Program-made: the position numbers and the translations under genes
In this document: positions 1 to 5,024 of the stretch, piece by piece
How positions within the stretch are numbered: the stretch's first letter is position 1
Layout of the letters: each line of letters begins with the position of its first letter
Source of the DNA: CAYJOG01 sp964371695 [NCBI: uncultured bacterium]
GTDB lineage: Bacteria; CAYJOG01
DNA length: 5,587 nucleotides
Reading direction: 5' to 3'
Assembly: GCA_964371695.1 (NCBI GenBank)
Contig: CAYJOG010000210.1
Location: forward strand, 1-5,587
Notes under the pieces: model-generated
Seen by the model: only the letters and a program-made list of their open reading frames with translations
The model's database searches: none
What the model was told of the DNA's origin: nothing

Positions 1-31
1 TTTTTTCCAACTTCCAACATCCGACTTCCTG

Positions 32-42
32 CCCCCCCCCCC
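32..42. repeat. Homopolymer run of 11 C
   Basis: Eleven consecutive C residues lie in the leader of the first gene, about 20 bp upstream of its -10-like hexamer and overlapping the place where a -35 box would fall. Tracts of this length can change length by polymerase slippage and are also error-prone in sequencing. Any regulatory effect is inference. Confidence 0.6.
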
Positions 43-58
43 TCTCCACCTGCCATCC

Positions 59-67
59 TGATACACT
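59..67 (+). promoter_or_regulatory. Possible extended -10 promoter, leaderless
   Basis: TG-A-TACACT reads as an extended -10 element: TG at 59-60 and the hexamer TACACT at 62-67, which matches TATAAT at 4 of 6 positions. Exactly six bases separate the hexamer from the ATG at 74, so transcription would begin at or next to the start codon. No Shine-Dalgarno is visible, which suits a leaderless message. No convincing -35 box is seen, because that position is inside the C-rich tract. This is a visual match only. Confidence 0.35.
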
Positions 68-73
68 GGTGTC

Positions 74-1120
74 ATGACCTTCTTTCTGCGGTGGGCAGGC
101 CGGTTGAGCGCCTTGTTCAGCGTGGTGCTGGTGGTGGTGGGCGTCATGGCCTTTCAGGGTTTTCTCACGCCGCTGCCCCAGTTGCGGGTGTATCAAAACG
201 AAGTGCTGGACGCCGCCGGGCCGCTGGCCCTGGCCAATGTGGAGGCCGAGTTCAAACGTTTCTGGAAACAGTTTCCCCGTGTCTCCACCTTTACCCTGGA
301 CATCAACGAGGTGCAGGCCAACGCCATGTTCCTGCACGCCATCCGTCAGTCTGGCCAACCCATTGAAGGCAGCCGCATGTACATTCGGCCGGGGCGCTTC
401 ACCCTGTTGCTCAAGCTGGCGCCAAGCGCGTTCCAGAAACGCGCCACGCGCCCCCAGCTGCGGGAGATGACGCTGCCTTTTCCCATGGATGGCCTGCGCA
501 CCCGTCCCACCACGCTACGGCTGGGCCTGGGGGTGGCGTTTGATGGTGAAAAGAATCTGGTGCGGCTGAACAATCCCGAACTTTTCATGGGGCGGCTGAA
601 CGTGGGGATGTATTCGGACACCTTCTGGCAAAGCGCCGTGGGGCGGCTGATTTTCCGCATGGCGGCAGAGGCCCTGGGCCTGCCCCAGAAGGCGTGGGAA
701 AAACTGGGCCAGCGGGGGCCGTCTCTGGCGCTTTTGTCTGAACTCATGCAGGACGCCATGAACGACTACCTCCTCAAGATGCGCAAGGACGGCATGATGG
801 AAGTCACCCAGCTCACCCTGCGGGAAAAGAGCCTGACGCTGGTGCTGCAGGCGGGTGAAAAAGCCAAAAAAGAAGTGGCGGAAGTGGACAAGATGCGCCG
901 CGACCCCATGTATTACGGCATGGTGCAGAACCGCCTGAAGGCGGGCGAGTTCAGCGCCGAAGACTGCCGCCTGGGGCGGGAAATGCTCAAAAACCTTCAG
1001 TCAAAGCCTGACATGGAGCTGACCGAAGAAGAGCGCGAAGCCGTGGAGCTGATTCGCAAATGGGCCGAAGACCCGGACTGCGGCGCCCGCAAGCGGGAAC
1101 CTGTCGCGCCGCCGCCGTAG
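74..1120 (+). CDS. Membrane-anchored protein of unknown function
   Basis: I do not recognise this 348-residue protein. It begins with a short charged head (MTFFLRWAGR), then a hydrophobic stretch at about residues 11-29 that reads as a signal anchor or uncleaved signal peptide. There is no lipobox cysteine, so most of the protein should lie outside the cytoplasmic membrane, in the periplasm if the cell is Gram-negative. The middle (about residues 70-270) alternates beta-like segments (FTLLLKL, LRLGLGVAF, LTLVLQ) with amphipathic helices. The C-terminal third is helical and charged, with two lone cysteines (near DCRLG and DPDCG) and a proline-rich end. The layout loosely recalls anchored lipid-binding proteins of the YpmS/DUF2140 sort, but I see no diagnostic motif and do not claim it. 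The ATG at 74 is the only plausible start, since no in-frame start lies upstream within the window, and no Shine-Dalgarno precedes it. The gene is followed by about 300 bp of non-coding repeat DNA, so it is probably transcribed alone or ends an upstream unit. GC-rich codon use matches its neighbours. Confidence 0.85.
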   Translation: MTFFLRWAGRLSALFSVVLVVVGVMAFQGFLTPLPQLRVYQNEVLDAAGPLALANVEAEFKRFWKQFPRVSTFTLDINEVQANAMFLHAIRQSGQPIEGSRMYIRPGRFTLLLKLAPSAFQKRATRPQLREMTLPFPMDGLRTRPTTLRLGLGVAFDGEKNLVRLNNPELFMGRLNVGMYSDTFWQSAVGRLIFRMAAEALGLPQKAWEKLGQRGPSLALLSELMQDAMNDYLLKMRKDGMMEVTQLTLREKSLTLVLQAGEKAKKEVAEVDKMRRDPMYYGMVQNRLKAGEFSAEDCRLGREMLKNLQSKPDMELTEEEREAVELIRKWAEDPDCGARKREPVAPPP

Positions 1121-1149
1121 GCAGCATTAAGAAAAAATGCCTCAATGTT

Positions 1150-1174
1150 CCCTCTCCCCATAACGGGGAGAGGG
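1150..1174. repeat. Perfect 10-bp-arm palindrome, copy 1
   Basis: CCCTCTCCCC (1150-1159), loop ATAAC, GGGGAGAGGG (1165-1174). The same 25 bases, including the loop in the same orientation, recur at 1318-1342. The stem is very GC-rich and would be stable in RNA. No T-run follows, so it is not a classical intrinsic terminator. This arm type is common as dispersed intergenic repeats in many bacteria. Confidence 0.85.
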
Positions 1175-1189
1175 TGGCCGACGCAGTAG

Positions 1190-1208
1190 GGCAGGCGTCC
1201 CGCCTGCC
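1190..1208. repeat. 8-bp hairpin GGCAGGCG-TCC-CGCCTGCC
   Basis: This is a perfect 8-bp stem (1190-1197 with 1201-1208) with a 3-base loop. It occurs only in the left half of the composite palindrome and has no counterpart on the right, so it looks like an insertion into an older symmetric element. A second small stem, GCGC-GAA-GCGC, follows at 1212-1222. Confidence 0.75.
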
Positions 1209-1249
1209 TGAGCGCGAAGCGCGAAAGCCGGGTGAGGGGTTCAATCTGG

Positions 1250-1282
1250 GCAAAAAATCCAGAAAAGAATCCGGTTTTTTGC
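1250..1282 (+). terminator. Central A/T stem-loop, weak terminator candidate
   Basis: GCAAAAAA (1250-1257) pairs with TTTTTTGC (1275-1282). A T-G wobble and one C-G pair (1259-1273) extend the stem to ten pairs around a loop of about 13 bases. It forms the apex of the composite palindrome. The six T residues are in the stem rather than after it, so the fit to an intrinsic terminator is poor. It could contribute to ending the transcript of the first gene, but I give that low weight. Confidence 0.3.
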
Positions 1283-1302
1283 TTCTTGCTAAACCCCTCA
1301 CC

Positions 1303-1317
1303 TGATGCTTCGCATCA
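1303..1317. repeat. 6-bp hairpin TGATGC-TTC-GCATCA
   Basis: A perfect 6-bp stem with a TTC loop sits between the AACCCCTCACC arm and the second copy of the 25-bp palindrome. Its core GCTTCGC is the inverse of GCGAAGC at 1214-1220, so it is the right-hand partner of the small hairpin in the left half. Confidence 0.65.
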
Positions 1318-1342
1318 CCCTCTCCCCATAACGGGGAGAGGG
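1318..1342. repeat. Perfect 10-bp-arm palindrome, copy 2
   Basis: CCCTCTCCCC (1318-1327), loop ATAAC, GGGGAGAGGG (1333-1342), identical to the copy 168 bp upstream. Because the loop reads the same way in both, the two copies are direct repeats of a palindrome. The sequence between them is organised as an inverted repeat. Identity stops at the edges of the 25 bases, apart from the two bases that extend the inverted pairing (1175-1176 with 1316-1317). Confidence 0.85.
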
Positions 1343-1351
1343 GGCAAAAGC

Positions 1352-1373
1352 GGCGGTCTTTCGGCAGACCGCC
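1352..1373 (+). terminator. Stem-loop upstream of the dehydrogenase gene
   Basis: GGCGGTCT (1352-1359), loop TTCGGC, AGACCGCC (1366-1373) form a perfect 8-bp GC-rich stem. It ends 52 bp before the start codon at 1426. No T-run follows, so it is not a standard intrinsic terminator. It could be a leader structure or another member of the intergenic repeat family. The exact pairing is certain, the role is not. Confidence 0.45.
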
Positions 1374-1414
1374 TCCGGCTATGTCAAGATTAAAGGATAG
1401 CCAAGTCATCTTTC

Positions 1415-1419
1415 AGGAG
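1415..1419 (+). promoter_or_regulatory. Shine-Dalgarno AGGAG that sets the start at 1426
   Basis: AGGAG lies six bases before the ATG at 1426. The alternative upstream ATG at 1381 follows CCTCCGGCT with no purine-rich site. This favours 1426 as the true start, and the first 15 codons of the longer frame as untranslated leader. Confidence 0.75.
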
Positions 1420-1425
1420 CCTGCC

Positions 1426-3219
1426 ATGTCACAGAGTCATCGTTTGCCCCCCGTTTTTTTGCCGCAGGAAGACTGGAACGTGTGGCGCGAAGACTGGAAC
1501 CTGCGGCGTGTGATGCGCCGCCGACTGGGCGAGGCCCACGCCTGGGCCGAGCCGACGCTGGATCACATGGGGGCGCTGTGCGGCGGGTCGGTGGTGCGCC
1601 GAGCCAACATTGTGGACGCCGAGGACCACACGGTGGATCACCACGACCGCTGGGGACAACCCATCGGCCAGGTGCGCCACCATCCCCTCTATCTCGAAAA
1701 CGTGCGGGACGTTTACGGCGCGGGCATTGTGGGCTGGAACCACCATCCGCCCCACCAGCAGACGGGGCAGAAAGCCAGCATGCACCTGATTCTGGGCTGG
1801 GGTTATCTCACCGGTGGGGCGGACATTGGTCTGGCGTGCCCCATCTGCATGACCCACGGGGCGCTGTGGCTGCTGGAGCGTTATGGCAGCGAAGCGCTGA
1901 AGGAACAATTCATTCCCGGCCTCACCAGTCTGAACCCGGAAACCCTGCAAACAGGCGGCATGTTGCTCACCGAGATCACCGGTGGCAGCGACCTGGGCAC
2001 ACTGCGCACCGTGGCCACGCCCGCGCCGGGCGGCCCGGCGGGTCTGGAACGCTGGACGCTCACGGGCGAAAAATGGTTTTCCAGCAACGCGGGGGGCGAC
2101 GTGTTCATGGTGTTGGCCCGGCCCGACGGTGCGGCGGCGGGCACCCGTGGCCTGGGGCTTTTCCTGATGCCCAAATATCTGCCGGACGGCAGCCACAACC
2201 GGTTCATCATCCGCCGCCTCAAAAACAAGATTGGCACCCGCAATGTGCCCACCGGCGAAATGCTGCTGGAAGGCGCCGAGGCGTATCTGGTGGGCGAGGT
2301 GAACAAGGGCATTCATTACATGATGGACATGGTGAACCTGTCGCGGCTTTACAACGCGGTGGGGTCCATTGGCCTGATGGGGCGGGTATTTCTGGAATCG
2401 GTGCGTTACGCCGAAAAACGCGAAGCCTTTGGCAAGCGGCTGGAGGAACAGCCCCTGTGTCAAGGGCAACTCACCGACTTGGCCGTGGAATGGATTGCCA
2501 GCACGGCTCTCACGTTTGAGGCGGTGGACGCCTTTGAGCGCCTGAACGAAGGCGACGAAAGCGTGTGGCCCCTGCTGCGCATTTTTACCCCCATGGCCAA
2601 ATATCACACCGGCGAATGGGCCTGCCACTTTGCCCGCGAGGCGGCGGTGGTGTATGGCGGCAACGCCACAGCAGAGGAGTTCGGCGTCGCCCGTTTTTAC
2701 CGCGACGCGCTGATTCTGCCCATTTGGGAAGGCACCGCGAACATCCAGTGTCTGGACGCCCTGCGGGCCATGGCCAAGGAAGATTCGTTGTCTCACCTCA
2801 TGGCCCTGATGACCCAAAAACTGGACAGCCTCACCGACCCGGACGCCGCACTGCTGAAAGCCGCGCTCCTGACGGCCAAGGGGCAACTGGAAAAACAGTT
2901 CGCCGCCTGGAGCGCCCTGCCCAAAGAAGTGCTGGTGCTCAACACGCGGCGCATGATGGACAGGATGATCCGCTGGGTGCAGGGGGTGTTGCTGCTGGAG
3001 GAAGCCTGTTGGGAAAAGGAACACCTGGGGGCCTGGAACAAGTTTCTGGTGGCGCTCAGGTTCTGGCAGTTGCATCTGTCTGGTCAGGACATCCTGCTGA
3101 GTGGCGACCGTTTTGCCCTGGACTGGTTTGCCGCCGTGGTGAAAGGTGAGCCGGTGGAGGCGGAAAAAGTGCGCGAGACCATGGAGGCCGCCCTGGGGGC
3201 TGTGGTGCTCGGCGTCTGA
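1426..3219 (+). CDS. AidB-like acyl-CoA dehydrogenase family flavoprotein
   Basis: The 597-residue protein belongs to the acyl-CoA dehydrogenase superfamily: FAD enzymes that remove hydrogens from the alpha-beta carbons of acyl-CoAs. Residues about 30-130 resemble the N-terminal domain of E. coli AidB (note LDHMGALCGG, HHDRWGQPIGQVRHHP at 72-87, and the H-rich stretch after it). The middle domain carries MLLTEITGGSDLG (179-191), the usual FAD/substrate loop, and WTLTGEKWFSSN. The C-terminal helical domain has REAFGKRL (332-338 region), YGGN (410-413) and WEGTANIQ, in which E435 aligns with the catalytic glutamate of the superfamily (E376 of MCAD). It appears catalytically intact and is probably cytoplasmic. 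AidB itself is induced with Ada during alkylation stress and binds DNA. Here the region after E435 is longer than in E. coli AidB and slightly acidic (about 19 acidic to 16 basic residues from 453 on), so a DNA-binding role is doubtful. The natural substrate is unknown. The start at 1426 has a good Shine-Dalgarno. A radical SAM-peroxiredoxin gene follows 51 bp downstream and may be co-transcribed. I withhold the symbol aidB because orthology is unproven. Confidence 0.95.
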   Translation: MSQSHRLPPVFLPQEDWNVWREDWNLRRVMRRRLGEAHAWAEPTLDHMGALCGGSVVRRANIVDAEDHTVDHHDRWGQPIGQVRHHPLYLENVRDVYGAGIVGWNHHPPHQQTGQKASMHLILGWGYLTGGADIGLACPICMTHGALWLLERYGSEALKEQFIPGLTSLNPETLQTGGMLLTEITGGSDLGTLRTVATPAPGGPAGLERWTLTGEKWFSSNAGGDVFMVLARPDGAAAGTRGLGLFLMPKYLPDGSHNRFIIRRLKNKIGTRNVPTGEMLLEGAEAYLVGEVNKGIHYMMDMVNLSRLYNAVGSIGLMGRVFLESVRYAEKREAFGKRLEEQPLCQGQLTDLAVEWIASTALTFEAVDAFERLNEGDESVWPLLRIFTPMAKYHTGEWACHFAREAAVVYGGNATAEEFGVARFYRDALILPIWEGTANIQCLDALRAMAKEDSLSHLMALMTQKLDSLTDPDAALLKAALLTAKGQLEKQFAAWSALPKEVLVLNTRRMMDRMIRWVQGVLLLEEACWEKEHLGAWNKFLVALRFWQLHLSGQDILLSGDRFALDWFAAVVKGEPVEAEKVRETMEAALGAVVLGV

Positions 3220-3270
3220 AATCGGGCGGGAAGCCATTTTTATGCGGGTTTTTTGATCTGACGGATTACC

Positions 3271-4683
3271 ATGACCCAGTTGCTCGTCAAACGTGCAGAC
3301 ATCAAGACCGGCTGGAGCTGCAACTGCAACTGCCTGTTCTGCGTGGTGGGGGATTACCTCTTCACCGGCGACCGCAGCACGCAGGAGGTGCTGAAGGAAC
3401 TGGTACACGCCCGCAAAACCAGCAACGGCGTGGTGTTTACCGGCGGCGAGCCCACCATGCGCAAGGATTTTCTGGACCTCGTGCGTTTTGCCAAAAAACT
3501 GCGTTATGACGTGATTCAGGTGCAGACCAACGGGCGCATGTACGCCTATGAAGATTTTGTGGACGGCTGCATTGAGGCGGGCGTGACGGAGTTCTCCCCC
3601 GCCATACATGGACACACCGCCAAACTGCACGACGGCTTGGTGCGCCAGCCCGGCGCGTTTGACCAGATCGTGGCGGGCATCCGCCACCTGCGCCAGCGCA
3701 ACCAGCGCATCGTCACCAACACCGTGGTGAACCGGGCCAACATGAAACACCTCAAGGCCCTGGCGGCGATGTTGTGCGATCTGGAGGTCAACCAGTTTCA
3801 GTTGGCGTTCATTCACCCCCAGGGCCACGTGCAGAAATATTTCCAGCAGATGGTGCCGCCAATTTCCAAAGCAGCGCCTTTTGTGCATGAGGCGCTTCTG
3901 GAGGGCGAGCGGCGGGGCGTGGCCTGCATGGCCGAGGCCATGCCCTATTGCCACATGCAGGGTTACGAACGTTTTGTGAGCGAGCTGTATATCCCCCCCA
4001 CCGAAATCCACTTTGAAGACCTCAAGATGGACGACTACAAGGCCAACCGCATCGCCATGGGCAAGTTGCGTTTTGAGCAGTGCCGCCAGTGCCGGTGGGA
4101 GGCCATCTGCGAAGGCCCCTGGCGGGAATATCCCGAACGCATGGGGTCTGAGGAGTTTGTACCTGTGCCGGGGCCAAAGATTCTCACCGAACAACTGGTG
4201 ATGGAGGGGGTGTTCACCCGGCTGGGTGAGCTTGCCCCGGACTTTGCCCTGGCCGACGCCACGGGCCGGTTGCGTCAGCGCAGCGAGTTTCTGGGCAAAC
4301 CCCTGGTGGTCTATTTTTACCCCGAAGACGAATCACCGGGCTGCACCCTTCAGGCCTGCGGCCTGCGCGACAGTTACGCCGAAATCCAGGCCTTGGGCGC
4401 GGGTCTGTTGGGCGTCAGCCCCGACCCGCCCGAAAGCCACGCCCGTTTTCAGGCCAACCACGGCCTGCCCTTCACCCTGCTGAGCGACCCTGGCGGCCGG
4501 GTGGCGGATGCTCACGGCCTGTGGCGGCAGGGTTTGCGCCGGGGCACAGTAATACTGGATGAAAATGGCCGCTGGCTGCACTGGACGGCAGACGAATCTC
4601 CGGCGGGCCACGCCCAGCGGGTGCTGGGAATCCTGAACCGCCTGGGGGTGGGGCAGGGGACAGGCGTGTTGAGTGGCGTTTGA
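3271..4683 (+). CDS. Radical SAM enzyme fused to a PrxQ/BCP peroxiredoxin
   Basis: The 470-residue protein has two domains. Residues 1 to about 300 are a radical SAM enzyme. C17xxxC21xxC24 would bind the [4Fe-4S] cluster that cleaves S-adenosylmethionine, FTGGEP (56-61) is the SAM-contacting GGE motif, and QTNGRM and HGHTAKLHD (113-121) are further family blocks. C271xxC274xxxxxC280, perhaps with C227 (PYCH), looks like ligands of an auxiliary Fe-S cluster, as in SPASM/twitch-type enzymes. After a short linker, residues about 316-462 are a full PrxQ/BCP thioredoxin-fold peroxidase. PxxxSxxC runs from P351 to the peroxidatic C358, the resolving C363 is five residues later (PGCTLQACGLRD, close to E. 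coli BCP), LLSDPGGRVAD follows, and R424 (RGTVILDENG) is the likely active-site arginine. The loop before R424 is about nine residues shorter than in E. coli BCP. The radical SAM substrate is unknown and no precursor peptide gene is visible nearby. The peroxidase half may shield the oxygen-sensitive clusters or share a redox pathway with them (inference). The ATG at 3271 has only a weak GGA five bases upstream. M311 could act as an internal start giving a 160-residue stand-alone peroxiredoxin. Confidence 0.95.
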   Translation: MTQLLVKRADIKTGWSCNCNCLFCVVGDYLFTGDRSTQEVLKELVHARKTSNGVVFTGGEPTMRKDFLDLVRFAKKLRYDVIQVQTNGRMYAYEDFVDGCIEAGVTEFSPAIHGHTAKLHDGLVRQPGAFDQIVAGIRHLRQRNQRIVTNTVVNRANMKHLKALAAMLCDLEVNQFQLAFIHPQGHVQKYFQQMVPPISKAAPFVHEALLEGERRGVACMAEAMPYCHMQGYERFVSELYIPPTEIHFEDLKMDDYKANRIAMGKLRFEQCRQCRWEAICEGPWREYPERMGSEEFVPVPGPKILTEQLVMEGVFTRLGELAPDFALADATGRLRQRSEFLGKPLVVYFYPEDESPGCTLQACGLRDSYAEIQALGAGLLGVSPDPPESHARFQANHGLPFTLLSDPGGRVADAHGLWRQGLRRGTVILDENGRWLHWTADESPAGHAQRVLGILNRLGVGQGTGVLSGV

Positions 4684-4695
4684 ATCTCCCCCCGT

Positions 4696-4724
4696 TTGCC
4701 CCCCTCTGTTCCCCCGCCTATGAT
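4696..4724 (+). promoter_or_regulatory. Sigma-70-like promoter for the last two genes
   Basis: TTGCCC (4696-4701, 4 of 6 to TTGACA), a 17-bp spacer, then TATGAT (4719-4724, 5 of 6 to TATAAT). Six bases separate the -10 hexamer from the ATG at 4731, so a transcript would start at or beside the start codon and be leaderless. No Shine-Dalgarno is present. It lies in the 47-bp gap after the fusion gene and suggests that the pair downstream is transcribed independently. The match is visual and unscored. Confidence 0.5.
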
Positions 4725-4730
4725 GCCGCC

Positions 4731-5024
4731 ATGCCCGTGAGAAACGCCTATGAGGCTGGTGTGCTGCTGCACGCCATAGAGGTGGAAACCCTGCTGCCCG
4801 GCGGCGAGGTGCGCCTGTTGCTGCACGTAGAAAACACCACGACGGCCTGGGTGCCGGTGGTGCGGGCCAAGCTGGACCTGACCGACGCCATGGGTTATCC
4901 CGCAGGCTCGGCGGCGGGCAGTCTGGCGCGTCTGGCCCCTGGCACCCGCGAGCAGTTGCGCGCCTATGGCAAGCTGGCGCGGCCCGGCCTGTTCACCACC
5001 CGTGTGGAGATGTGGGCCGCATGA
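4731..5024 (+). CDS. Small beta-rich protein of unknown function
   Basis: I do not recognise this 97-residue protein. It has no signal peptide, membrane segment or cysteine, so it should be cytoplasmic. Alternating hydrophobic strands (GVLLHAIEVET, EVRLLLHVENTT, WVPVVRAKLDLTD, FTTRVEMWAA) with a turn-rich middle (YPAGSAAGSL) and an LAPGTREQL segment suggest a single Ig-like or FxLYD-like beta-sandwich. VENTTTAWVPVVRAKLDL resembles the strand-turn-strand of that fold. This is structural inference, not a family match. I chose ATG 4731 over an in-frame TTG at 4680 because the extra 17 codons are C-rich and non-coding in look, and a promoter-like element lies between. The TTG would overlap the previous stop as TTGA, so coupling from the fusion gene cannot be excluded. 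Its own stop overlaps the next start as ATGA (5021-5024), so the two products are probably made together and may interact. Confidence 0.75.
   Translation: MPVRNAYEAGVLLHAIEVETLLPGGEVRLLLHVENTTTAWVPVVRAKLDLTDAMGYPAGSAAGSLARLAPGTREQLRAYGKLARPGLFTTRVEMWAA

Larger units (their letters stand above)
1150..1342. repeat. Nested imperfect palindrome (composite intergenic repeat)
   Basis: This 193-bp block fills most of the roughly 300-bp gap between the first two genes. Its two halves contain inverted partners in strictly nested order: GGGGAGAGGGTG (1165-1176) with 1316-1327, GCGAAGC (1214-1220) with 1307-1313, GGTGAGGGGTT (1231-1241) with 1292-1302, and GCAAAAAA (1250-1257) with 1275-1282. Single-stranded DNA or RNA from it could fold into one long interrupted hairpin, or into several local stem-loops. 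No transposase or convincing gene lies inside. It resembles the REP-type and palindromic intergenic elements of bacteria. Its role (mobile element, transcript end, mRNA stabiliser) cannot be told from the sequence. Confidence 0.75.

Noticed and set aside
1150-1342. CRISPR-like pair of repeats
   Set aside because: There are only two 25-bp copies, 168 bp apart, with a structured inverted-repeat interior and no cas genes. This is a palindromic intergenic element.
987-1409. Open frames on both strands through the repeat block (minus 987-1409, plus 1060-1305)
   Set aside because: Their sequences are just translations of the palindromic repeats (for example SPLWGEG twice), with no independent coding signal.
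1381-1425. Upstream ATG at 1381 as start of the dehydrogenase gene
   Set aside because: It has no Shine-Dalgarno, directly follows a stem-loop, and adds 15 residues not expected in the family. The ATG at 1426 has AGGAG at a 6-base spacing.
3220-3270. Terminator between the dehydrogenase and the fusion gene, based on a run of six T at 3249-3254
   Set aside because: I found no stable GC stem immediately before the T-run, so a real intrinsic terminator is not supported.
1429-4194. A 921-codon open frame on the minus strand spanning two genes
   Set aside because: It lies antisense to the acyl-CoA dehydrogenase and radical SAM genes, which share the same frame, so a single GC-rich shadow stays open across both. 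Its product is His/Gln/Ala-rich with no recognisable domain, while the plus-strand genes have clear motifs.
4680-4730. TTG start at 4680 for the small beta-rich protein
   Set aside because: The added 17 codons are C-run rich, show no coding character and overlap a promoter-like element. ATG 4731 is preferred, though coupling through TTGA is not excluded.
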